From NCBI GenBank assembly GCA_902729315.2, contig LR746271.1:5662001-5726000 (forward strand): a stretch of 64,000 nucleotides of DNA, read 5' to 3'. A program made the translations under genes and the position numbers. This stretch comes from Spirodela intermedia (taxonomy: Eukaryota > Streptophyta > Magnoliopsida > Alismatales > Araceae). Each line of letters starts with the position of its first letter. The stretch's first letter is position 1. The notes under the pieces were generated by a model. That model had not been told where the DNA came from and searched no databases. It saw nothing but the letters and a program-made list of their open reading frames with translations. This document shows positions 34,935 to 45,420 of this stretch, piece after piece.

Positions 34935-37176
34935 TGATAATTATAAATTAATAGTTATATCTATGTATTAATACCTTATATATAGATGTTGGTTAATAGA
35001 TAGATAATATAGTTACACATATATTACTGACTCATTATGACATTAATAATATTTTATTATTTAAGTCCTAATGTATATTACTTTCTTTTTTATATTTATA
35101 TTATGAGACTAATCCCACTTGACTTTTATGAAGTCAAGTGGTGATTCTCTCATATTTTCTTGATAATTATTTGATTATAAAAACTTAGGTGAGCTCTTAT
35201 GAGTTAGAAGTAAAGGAAGAAGCTTAAGCCTTCATCTCAATGAAAAGTCAAGTCTTATGAAGGTTAGCCTAATATATTTATGGGCCCAAGAGAGAACATC
35301 ATCTTGGCTTAGCTCATTTGGACTTAAAAGGGTTATCAAGAGATGAGATCTAAGTTATTTATTGATGTGACTTAGTTGTTGTATAGTAAATCACGTAAAT
35401 TTAAAATTTATAAAACTAGAAAATACTAATTTTCAGATATTTAAAAGTATTTCTAAACAAATATCTTAATTATAATTTAATACAAGTACAAGTTCAACAA
35501 ATAGTGGTAATTTTTCAAGTTGATCACAAGGATGTAATATAATATCGGATAATTTTTTAGAATTTTTCTCAAAGAATATGATTTTCTATTAATTTAATAC
35601 TAAGAAATAAAAATGAAATATATTTAAAATTTACAAAAAAAGGAAATAAGGGTGTAGACATTAGGATGACGTCAGTGCACGAGGAATGTGAATCAGATGG
35701 AAATAGAGTTTCACCCAATGTTTCTTACGTAAGCGATTATAGACAATTTAATTTGATCAAATTGAGATCTGTAAAAGCTAGAAGAATTGTAATTGAATGA
35801 AGTATAGCTTGGTAAATTTAAATCACACAAATGAAACAAAAATTAAGTTGAAAGCAGGAAAACAGAGTTCTAGTGTCGAGACGGCGATACGTTGGCGATG
35901 CACCAGAATTTTGAGCGTTCAGGAGGATCATCATGTAATGTCTATGGCCTCGAAGGCTCTCCTTAGACAAGGACGATGTGGGTAATCTCTAAATCTTCTT
36001 GCGAAATCTAGAGATCAATGAAGTTGGTCATCGAATCATCTCTAGCAGCTGTCACCCAGTGGAGTAGAAAAATGACAACTTTGTGACTCTTCGGCGGCTG
36101 TCACCCGACATAGAGGAGCTAGATCGAGGTGGGGCACATGTTAGAGAGCTTCATCGCATCTAGTACGTTCTCAAGAGGTGGCAACTCGTCTTTCAGCAGA
36201 TCGTCCTCTTCCTGACGACGACTTATTCGTCGATCAATCAGAGATGATTTACTCGATAGATTTATGATCCTTTTATTACGAATCATTCAACAATTTTAGT
36301 AACCATGCTTCACAAATTACGTTGACGAGATTTTCACCGATGATCTAGTAATTCTAGTGACTTAATCTTTCACCGGCAATTTGTGAGAAAGTCGCAATAA
36401 TCTAATAAAAATACAAGTTTTGACTCTAGGAGGATTCAAACCTGCGTCAATTGCCCGCTTACATGAAAGCGATTGAAATAAGTACTTTAATGCCCTTATC
36501 AAGTGATGTCATCATAGTATATCTTTATTATAAGTAAGGGGTAGTTTAAGTATTAAAATTTTTGAACCCTTTCAGAGGAAGGTGTGATGCGGATTTAGTC
36601 CCACATCGCCTATGCGCCAAAGCTCTGGACGAATATATAGTTATATCATATTTACAAGCAATGAGTCTTTTTCTCTCGTGTGTACGACCACTCCTTGCCC
36701 CACAACCGGTTGGCCACCAATGATGTGGAAGGAAAATAGTGCACACATGCCCCCATCGGTCCTAGCCACTCGAGCCCCTACTCGTGACTCCCCCCAACTA
36801 CACTTCCGACCCACTTACGGGCCCAACTAGCCAATAAGTCTCCCTATTATACTATATTTTTATTTTTATTTCTTTTTCTTCATTTATCTCAAAAATAAGA
36901 CTATAAAAATCATATAAATTTGTATAAAATCACATAATTAGTCAAAAAAATACGTTAATCAATTGAAAACCACTTTTCACACTTTAACACAAGTATAAGT
37001 CTATTTATCATGAGTTAAGGCTAAAAATTTATTATTTACTAATTATTAACTCATGATAATGAAGACTTATCATCCATTCTATGGTGCCTTAAGATGAAAT
37101 TAAGAGAAAGATTAGAGTACCACCTTCATGGAATGATATGAGCCATCCACCAAGAGAGTCGGTTATTAATCATAAC
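34935..37176 (+). repeat. Truncated family A LTR in reverse orientation (copy A4), split by B4
   Basis: It starts TGATAATTATAAATTA at 34935 on the + strand, opposite to A1-A3. It is interrupted by solo LTR B4 (35363-37072), continues to about 37176 (TTAATCATAAC) and stops without its CA end, next to the PBS region of the main element. This points to deletion or rearrangement after insertion. Confidence 0.7.
35363..37072. mobile_element. Solo LTR, family B (copy B4)
   Basis: Starts TGATGTGACTTAG and ends GACTTATCA. Flanks are TTTAT (35358-35362) and TCCAT (37073-37077), compatible with a TCCAT duplication that lost two C's to T. It keeps TGACGTCA (about 35666-35675), CTTACGTAAG (35724-35733) and the 14-bp subterminal inverted repeat. 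Family A LTR sequence lies on both sides and joins in register. Confidence 0.85.
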
Positions 37177-37218
37177 AAGTTGATTTGATGAAGGAACAAT
37201 TTGATGACACCTAGCTCT

Positions 37219-37236
37219 CCGGCAACCGTGTCAATT
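37219..37236 (-). other. Primer binding site region of the Athila-like element
   Basis: The - strand after the LTR end (GAGTTCATCA) reads AATTGACACGGTTGCC and then a GGAGAGCTAGGTGTCATC string. This corresponds to the tRNA-Asp-type PBS context (TGGCGCCGTTGCC...) found just inside Athila/Tat 5' LTRs. It fixes the sense orientation of family A. Confidence 0.6.
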
Positions 37237-38347
37237 TGATGAACTCAAATTAGAGGTTAAATATGTCGTCATGATGCAACCAAGTTTATGCAAATAATAT
37301 TTATAAAACCTCACTCTTCTATTTAAGATAAGTAAGGGTCGATCCTCAAAGAGTGTAGGTAATGAGAGTACAAATTCTATTTATTTTATTTCTTATATAT
37401 ATGTATATATATACATGAGATTGTGAAGGATGACATTAAATGTAAAAGGGTGAAGATAAGAGTTATGAAAAGCATAACAAAGGAGAGAGAATGAATCTAA
37501 CACAATAGACTGATGGAATAAATAATAAAAATAATTCGAATTAAAAGTTAATCTATCCATGGAGAGGATTACAAGGACACCCCAAATCTAGATCTTGCAC
37601 AAACCTCATTGTACGTTAATCCTAGGCCAAGTGATGTTTGATCTATGATGATCTTGTTCCACTTCAGGTAATCTCTTCTCCACGATGATCTTAGGCACGA
37701 GAATGTCATTGACTAGGCCTTGATTTTCCTCTTATTTTCTTCAGTTAGCCACTACTAGAGAGAGAGTCAAAAAGTACCCTCCAAAAGGGGGGTGAGATGC
37801 CTTAATCCTCTCGAGAGTTAAGCCCCTCTAATGAATGGTTATGATTAATAACCGACTCTATTAGTGGACAGCCCATATCATTCCATGAAAACGGTGCTCT
37901 AATCCTTCTCTTAATCATATCTTTTGGTGCCCTAAGATGGGTGGCTTAGATCTTATCTCTTGATAGTTCTTTTAAGTCCAAATAGGATAAGCGACGCTTT
38001 CTCTTGGGCTCATAAACATATTAGGCCGGCCCTCTCCATAAGACTTGGGCTTTTTACTAGGCTGAAGACTTGGGCTTCTTCCATTACTTCTAACTCATAA
38101 GAAGAGCTCATCTAAGTCCTTACAATCAAATAATTATAAAAAAAAATTGAGCAAATCACCACTTGACTTCATAAAAGTCAAGTTGGGTTAGTCTCATAAC
38201 ATAAATAAAATATTATACATTCAGACTTAAATAATAAAATACTATGAATGTTATAATGAGTCAGTAGCACATGTATAATTATATTATCTACCCTTTAATT
38301 AACATCTATATTAATGTATAAATGCAACTACTAATTTATAATTATCA
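37237..38347 (-). repeat. 5' LTR of the Athila-like element (copy A3)
   Basis: Sense TGATAATTATAAATTAG starts at 38347 and ends GAGTTCATCA at 37237, directly before the PBS-like string. It matches A1 and A2 throughout. Confidence 0.82.
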
Positions 38348-38359
38348 CTAGTGGAGCTA

Positions 38360-39141
38360 TTATTGTCATCCTTAAACATAGGAGGCCAACCTCCGAACCA
38401 CGTATAACCTGAGGACGTCGGTGTGATCCAATGCCTACTGGATAGGAAGAAATCCTTATTGTCCAAAACTATCAGTCTGTTGTTGTTGTAGATGGACCTA
38501 TTTTACCTAGGTATGATCTCAAGGAGTGGCCAGTACTGAAGATTTTGGGGCCATTGAAGATGAGGTAGAGAACATTGTCATCGTTAAACTTGAAGTTTTA
38601 GAAACCAGAATGATAGCCTCTCACAACTCTTTTCAACACCAGGATGGTGTCCTGGTGAGCTTTTGGCTGAGGAGGAGAGTATTGGAGGGTAAGGTGAAGC
38701 TCTCCCACACGATCTTCCCCATCCCGTTCTTGAGAACCAGGTTTCCCGTCTCCAGCAGCTCCAGGGCCATCACATCCCATCTCGACCCTGTAGCCACCTC
38801 CCACACCTTTCCCTCACTGTCACTGAATAAGACGAGGTTGCCATCTTTTTGGAGCTGTAGCTTGGAGCCCTTGCCATTGACCGGCTGATCTCTGTTCATC
38901 ATCCACACCATCGTCTTGTGTAGAGAGCGGGTGTACCAGATAGAGAAGGCGTAGGTGTTCTTACTGACAGAGAAGGAAGCCGGTAGAGAAGGTCCCCCCC
39001 TTAGAGACCAACATGTCGTTTGCACTCTCCACAGAAATCGACCCTCCAAGGGTTAGTCTCCACAAACATGCCAGAGACGACGACATCGCCGGTGATGGCA
39101 CTGAGGAGGGCATGAAGACCAAAAGCCATGAGAATCCCCAT
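38360..39141 (-). pseudogene. Receptor kinase pseudogene P2, 5' part (lectin domain)
   Basis: The start codon at 39141 opens MGILMAFGLHALLS, like gene 2 (MGIFLAFGLHALLA). A frameshift follows in the first 40 codons. From 39049 the B-lectin domain is readable: AFSIWYTRSLHKTMVWMMNRDQPVNG, KLQLQKDGNLVLFSDSEGKVWE, LELLETGNLVLKN and VWESFTLPSNTLL. After another frameshift near 38633, decayed SLG-region sequence continues to about 38360 and stops at the Athila-like LTR (38347). The matching 3' part is at 23852-26455, so this is one ancient gene split by the insertion. Confidence 0.85.
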
Positions 39142-39226
39142 GATGAGCACACAAACCATGTGATCTAGTTAATACCAAGAACTGGTTATCTTCTTCCTCC
39201 CCCACACTGGAAGTCTGCATAACCAT

Positions 39227-39435
39227 GGCCATTCTTTTTATTTACAACCTTCATACTCTCTTTTCCAGCTCATTTATCTTTTTTAATGTAAACTAGGGAA
39301 ACCGACTTCAGATCCGAGACTCAATCTTTGACAAGAATGAAGAAGATTAGTTGGTATCCCCCAATATGACTTTCTCTATGGGCTTCATCTAACTTGGAGA
39401 ATTTTTTTATTACTTATCAATTTGGTGCAGCTATT
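39227..39435 (+). pseudogene. Receptor kinase 5' fragment (gene-1-like)
   Basis: From about 39165 the leader matches that of gene 1 (CAAGAACTGG string), then an ATG near 39229 opens MAILFIYNLHTLFSS, with decayed matches to LVSPN.TFS.GFI and GE....SIW. In-frame stops are present. The match ends near 39435. Only about 87 bp separate this ATG from the opposite-strand ATG of P2 at 39141. Confidence 0.7.
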
Positions 39436-41070
39436 AAGAGATGTGAGTGTTCAGTTATACATTAAGTCCATATTATTTTGATAATTTTTCGATATTAATA
39501 TGAAATCATGAAATCATGAATTGATATCTTAGACAAAATGAAAAAAAATAGATTAGTAATACATACATTGAAGGAAACTTGATCAAAAGAACTAAGATAT
39601 AGAAGGATTGAATTGATAATCTAGATGATATGAAATATCTTATATTATTTCAAATTCTCAATAAAGATAGAAGGGTTAGATTATGTGAGTATAAATATAA
39701 TAAAAAGTTTTTTAAGTAAATATGTTATAATCATATATCTAACAATTAATATTTGAATTTTTTGTATCAAATGGCTTCATTAATATATTTATGAGTAACC
39801 AATAAGTCTTTTAATGAGGAGTTAAATGAAATAAATTTTGTAGAAAATTATTGAGGCATTGATTTGTTATTGATATTACAAGATTATAGAAGCAACATTT
39901 TCATATAAAGGTAAAATAGTCTAAAAGTTTAACCTTTCTAATTAAAATTATTTTTATATGAGAAAAGATGTTATGAGTATGTAGATAATCAATGGAAAGC
40001 TGATCTAAATAACAATCTACACCTAAAAATGATACATAAAAATTCAAAGTATTAGAGAGTTATGATCTTTTCAATCTTTCTTGTCACTTTTTGTGTTTTC
40101 TAGAACCCACAAGTTGCCTATTAAGACTCTCTTAAACCCAACCAATTGCCCCAATAAGGGGACATTTCACCTAAATAAGGGAAACGATAAAATACATGAT
40201 TTTGATATGGCAGAGAATGCTTTACGAGACATTTCTCTTCTCCATCACCTCCTCTAAAGTCTTCAAGAACCAAAGGTAAATTTTGATTGTTGTAAGGAAG
40301 CTATGGATATTATTTGACGTCTCAAGCACTTCCATCTACAATGAAATACTTCTCAACTCTTTCATTAACTCTTGGTGTAAAAAAAAATTAAAAAGTTGTA
40401 AGAACTTCATTCCAGATTATTCTCAACTTATGTTTTAATGTGTGGTGTGTGAACTGATTGAGATACATGTGATGTGTTATCCACATAGTCAAATATTTTT
40501 TTGAGGCACCTATGGGGTGCCCCCAATGAGGAGAGCTATAAATTATAAGAATCTCAAGAATATTCGAATGGTGAAATAGTGAAATTGAAGTAGAGTTCTC
40601 AAAAGTAGATGTAGGTCGAAAGAGTTTGATTGAACCACTTTAAATTCAGTGTGTTAAATTTTCTCTTGGCTTGGTTTATTTTTATGTATTAATATAGAGA
40701 TATACTGGATATATTAATGTATAAATATAATTATTACACTTAATCAAATTAAAAATCAAAAATCAATTTACTCCCCTCTCTCGATTTATTTATTCATCTA
40801 GGGACCAACAATGGGTTCCCTCCTTACACATACTAAAGAATTACTAAAGGTAAAAATATGATGGATTTACATCATTGGAGAACCTTCCTATATCTTTAAT
40901 CTCATATGTCCTTGTTCATCCCAAGGAGAGAAGCATCTCACCCAGTAGAAGTGGTAGCAGCCCCTCATTTATTTAGAAGAGGCAGCATCCACATAGTATG
41001 ACATTATTCCTCTTATTTAACAAAGCTTTGATTTTCACTCAGTGATCTAGAGGAGGGGGCATGCTATTGC
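39436..41070. other. AT-rich sequence, no gene recognised
   Basis: No convincing coding, repeat or element signature. It lies between a + strand gene fragment and a decayed spacer copy. Confidence 0.4.
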
Positions 41071-41620
41071 TTAAGGTTGGAACATAATGCTCTCCTCATG
41101 CCTTACAACTATGACAAGTCATCTAGTTCTCCAACTTTGAGGGCTTTAAGATAGGAGCTTAAGCAAGTACCTCCATCTAGTGGGCCAATTCACTCAATTT
41201 AATTAGACAAAATTACATTTCGTTCTAGAATGAACTCCATTGGAAATTTATGAGAATTTGAGACTATCTACTAACATATTTAGTGGCCTTGATAAGAGCC
41301 TATGAAACCTGATTCATTTCACATCTTAGTCAATTGTAAATTAATTTCCATTAATACAATTATCTAAGGGAGTGGTTACAATAGAGTGATAACCACAAGA
41401 ACATGTAAGCAGACTTACTCAAGGCTCATTCTTTGATTTGGCATCATTGTTCAAATTTTCTTTGAGAAAATATGTCTATCAAGGTGATTTCTAATTATTG
41501 GATAGGGAGCAAAGGATGTCTAGCTCTAAGCTATTAAACTTTTCATGTTGGAGAGCCCTATAAAGACAAGTTGTTGTGTTCTAATACTGTTTAGCACATC
41601 ATCTATCACATCTTGGTCTT
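41070..41620. repeat. Spacer cassette, decayed copy S5
   Basis: The order of landmarks in S2 is kept: a 'tcatctagttctc..gactttgaggg'-like region (about 41120), 'gaactccattggaaatttatgag' (about 41230), 'acttactcaaggctcattcttt' (about 41415), 'gaaaatatgtctatcaaggtgat' (about 41470) and 'agctattaaac' near 41550, which in other copies precedes the kinase stop. Many C-to-T and G-to-A differences are visible relative to S2. The kinase C-terminus is not clearly recognisable beyond it. Confidence 0.6.
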
Positions 41621-41949
41621 TTAATGTCTCCTACTATATTAGATTTGAGAGCATCACCCTACCACACCTTTTTTGCTACTAACCTGCTCTTGAATTTGTA
41701 TTATTGACTTTTCTCTTGTGTGGAACATCCTAAAGGCTCCAAGGTCACAAATCTTTTAATAATAGACTAAGTTGACTAAGGGTCAGAACCCAATAATTGA
41801 TATGCCTTTACAAAGGTACTTTTACTTTGAGTCTAATTTGTTAATTACAGTATGAGAGTATATAGGTCACTAGAATTTCAAAGGTAAGAATACTCAACAA
41901 GAGAACTAGACCATACTTCTTTGGGAGTTTTCAGCTCTATAATTATGGA

Positions 41950-42600
41950 CGAAGGCCTATTCACCAAGCAGCATGTAGTGTATAGTTTCTTCCTAAAATA
42001 TATTTTGAGAGATTTAATTGAGGGAAGATATTTTTTTCATTTCTTTTAAATTTCATGTTTATCCATTATGCAATACCATTTTTTTGGGACATCTTTGTTG
42101 CAAAGTGCTGAACAATACTTTCATTTTTATAGATTAATTTATTTATTTGAATCAATTTATATTATTATTGGTATAGACTCCCTTGATTTTCTAGCCAAAA
42201 TTTCTTTCAATTAATGTCTTCTATTACTTAAAAGTTTTTTTATTCAAAAATATATCTAAACTTTTCTTATAAAGTCATCGATAAGGATTGGCAAATAAAT
42301 CACTTGACCCTTCAAGAAAAGTACAGAAAGCCACCAAAAGTTAAAAGAGAAATAACCTTCAATGTCCTTGATTATATGAACTACTGTATTAAAATTTTAC
42401 ATTACACTCTTCACAGTGCACTCATACAAACCAAATTTCTTAATCTTTTTAGCTGCAAATATATCTTGCTTGCTTAGCTTTATCATACAGTTTCACTCAT
42501 GTTACAAAACCTTATGTGCCATTGTGGAGTAGAATCATTTAAAATTCATGATAAATTGTGATTGCCCATCGTGATGCTAGATTATAAATGATAAAGGCCA
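41950..42600 (-). pseudogene. Possible Copia integrase relic
   Basis: On the - strand a segment like FCTFLKGQVIYLPILIDDFIRKV.IYF resembles the integrase core region around FIDDxSRKxWVYF, with a possible C..C pair upstream near 42420. It is short and heavily decayed. Confidence 0.4.
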
Positions 42601-44280
42601 TCAATTAACTTTATTTTCATCACAGTCATGATATGTACGAAAAGTTTCACAATTCAGTTAACTAATATCAATTCATGTCTAAAATACTAAAAGAGATCAA
42701 ACCTTTGTTTTATTGTAAAGTGTGTCATAGTTCTAAAGTTTTAATGACATTGTCAAACATCTTAATTTTAATTGTACCAATTCCTAAAAGCATTAAAATT
42801 CTATAACCTTTAAAAGTTATAATACCACTACTTACATATCTATAAACTATTTAATAAGATACCACATGCTAAAGATATAATTAAAATGAATAATCTAGTC
42901 ACTTTTAAATGTACTAGTGAAGGCCAACAAAACAGTTTCACTATCATTTGTCTTCTCTTAACTTAAATTTTCTCAAGTTTTTTGTGGCAGCACTCAATCA
43001 AGAATTGGGTTGAATTGGTTATCACTCATTTTTTTGTCATTGATACTTATTTTTAATTATGATTTCTTATTCACATCACATGATTCAAGCAAAAACAACA
43101 TTTTAACAATAGTTTAGTACTCTCAATCGACATGCACTCTCCAAATAATATATCATTGGGTTCCAATAATTTCATAGTACTAAAAATATTACAATCGCTT
43201 GGTTTTTATAGAGTTTCTCCTCTAAGCTCTCTAGATTAAGGACTCCAAAAGATATTGGCTTTGATAGTGTTGATAGCTCTTAATTATTTTCATGATAATT
43301 AACCAGATATATATAAGAAAGTGATTCCATATATCATGATCATCAGATTTGGCATTCATATAAACATTAATGATATGAGTACTCAAAAATATTGTATTAT
43401 ATTTATTGTGTTGAGATGAAAATACACATGTTATTTCATTTACTTAGCTTGAGATTGAAATTTTTTTAAAAAAATATGTTAAATTAGTGTTAGATGTGAT
43501 GAATGCATTTCTAATCAAAATTATTAGCTATGCACCTATATTAAAAAAAATAGAGTGAGGAAAATATCTTTGTACGAACTTTAAAATTCTATAATAGAAA
43601 CATAAACATGATATTATTTATGGTAACTTATGACTAGTGAAATGATAAAAACTAAAAAGAAATCATTATTTCCTTCTAAACAGCACCTCTTATGAAATCA
43701 ATATCTGAACTAATATTTTTATAGTCTTAAAAAATTTAAATATGTGATTTTAAAATTTATCAAAGTGAAACATAAGATTTAGTGTTTCATCCCCATCTCT
43801 TGTTGGTAATAATTTTTATTTATGTTTAATTCAAAAACATAGTTTATTTTAGTATGTGTTCATAAGCTACACTAAATTATGTTAGATTCATCTCTTAAGG
43901 CCTCCCAAACCTGATATTACTAAGTTATGCTTTTGACTTAAGGCTTTCATTATTGGTTTAAGTTTAAAAGATGTGACAAAAGGACTTATAAAATATTTTG
44001 TAATTGATACTCCTGTGTAGTCTACAATGTTGTTAGAAAAAGAGGAGAAACATTGAGATATAAAATTAGAATATCCACATGAAAGTTTTAAAAATATAAT
44101 ATATTTATATGTTTTGAAAGTCTTACTTCTTATCCTTTTATGCAGAATTATTTCATCCAATCAAATTTTTCTGAAGCATTTTTTGAAGTATTTTTACTAA
44201 CATTGGCCATAAATTAAAAAATGATTTTTTAGTGCCATATGTTATCTAAGTAATGCTGTTGAATATTGATATGAAAACTT
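42601..44280. other. AT-rich sequence, no gene recognised
   Basis: Probably old retroelement debris by composition. No diagnostic motif seen. Confidence 0.35.
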
Positions 44281-45420
44281 AGTATGTCTATTTCACATCT
44301 ACATTGTATTTGAGTTGATTTAGATTTAGTTTGGTTTTAAAATCATCACTTTATTTTTCAATTCATTTATGGAAGTGTAATATGTGTTATTCATCTAGCT
44401 ATGAAGGACATTTCTCTAGATGAAAAATAGCTGCAAATTGTTTTATGGTTTTTATTGGTCTAAAATAGCTAAAGACTTTATGGAATTTAGTATAGCATGT
44501 ATTTTTGTGTCAATCTATAAGTAATATGAGAACAAGAGGAAATGTCCATGAGTAATATATTAGTTGTCAAAATTTTTGATGTATATAATATATTGATTTT
44601 ATAAGTCTATTCCCATCATTTGAAAGATTTGAATATATCTTTCTTACTGTTGATTATATATGATTATTGTAAAGGTTATTTCTACCAAACTAATGATAAT
44701 AAAGTCATGCTAAAATTTATGTAGGAAAATATGTTATCAAGGTTTGGATGTTCTAGAGTAATTATTAATGACAGAGTAACACATTTTACAAATAAATAGT
44801 TCAAGAAATTACTAAAGGAAAATAGAGTACATCATAAAGTAGCCATTCCATGTCACCCTCAAATGAATGGACAAATTGAAGTAACAAATAAAATAATTCA
44901 GAGAGTTTTGATGAAAATAATAAGACCTGATAGAAAAGATTGACCCACGAAATTAGAAGATATTATATGGACTTATAAAACAGTATATAAAAATCTCATA
45001 GGAATGTCCCCATTTCATCTTATTTTTAGAAGAAACAATTTATCTTCAAGTTGAAATAAAATATAAAGTATTATGGGTATTAAAAAAATTAGGAACAAAG
45101 CTTATGAGAATCATAAACTATATAATGAAAAATTAAAATATTTGATGATAGGTATATTAGCAGAATTTCTTTTGATGTTGGATATAATGTGTAGCTTTAT
45201 GATTTGAGGCTAAAATTATTTTCAAGAAAATTAAAATCGAAATGGGCAAGACTTGATGTTGTAAAATAAATATATGATCATGGAACTATGATGATTAGAG
45301 ATCTTAAACATAAAAAAATTAAGGTAAATGGACAATAGTTTAAACATATAGAAAATGAATGCCTTGCAAAAAAAGATATCTTTTTATTAGAAGAAATTCA
45401 AGATCATGACTGATTTATTC
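44280..45420 (+). pseudogene. Ty3/Gypsy integrase relic
   Basis: From about 44725 the + strand reads MLSRFGCSRVIINDRVTHF, then KKLLKENRVHHKVAIPCHPQMNGQIEVTNK and RVLMKII, then a decayed MSPFHLIF. This is the Gypsy integrase core with its second Asp (NDR, normally SDR/SDG) and the catalytic Glu region. A KVNGQ.FKHIE segment near 45325-45350 fits the integrase C-terminal tail. Stops are frequent. It resembles the Athila/Tat type but is on the opposite strand from the Athila-like element. Confidence 0.7.

Larger units (their letters stand above)
26709..38347 (-). mobile_element. Athila-like Ty3/Gypsy retrotransposon with nested LTRs
   Basis: On the - strand: 5' LTR 38347-37237; PBS-like site next to it; protease (34364-34567); RT (33358-34125); RNase H; integrase (31229-32240); a long tail; polypurine tract (27833-27848); 3' LTR 27832-26709. 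The outer flanks CTAGT (38348-38352) and TTGGT (26704-26708) could be a target duplication with two transitions. Nested inside are a truncated reversed family A LTR carrying solo LTR B4 (34935-37176) and solo LTR B3 (29199-30833). Athila assignment rests on the tRNA-Asp-type PBS context, the RT wording (PSRENQRCLNP and WRVCIDYRKLN) and the purine tract before a TGATAAT LTR. The gag region is largely gone. It splits receptor kinase pseudogene P2. Confidence 0.82.

Noticed and set aside
26709-38347. Two independent solo LTRs at 26709-27832 and 37237-38347
   Set aside because: A primer-site-like string and a polypurine tract lie at the inner edges, and Athila protease, RT and integrase lie between on the same strand, so they are the LTR pair of one element.
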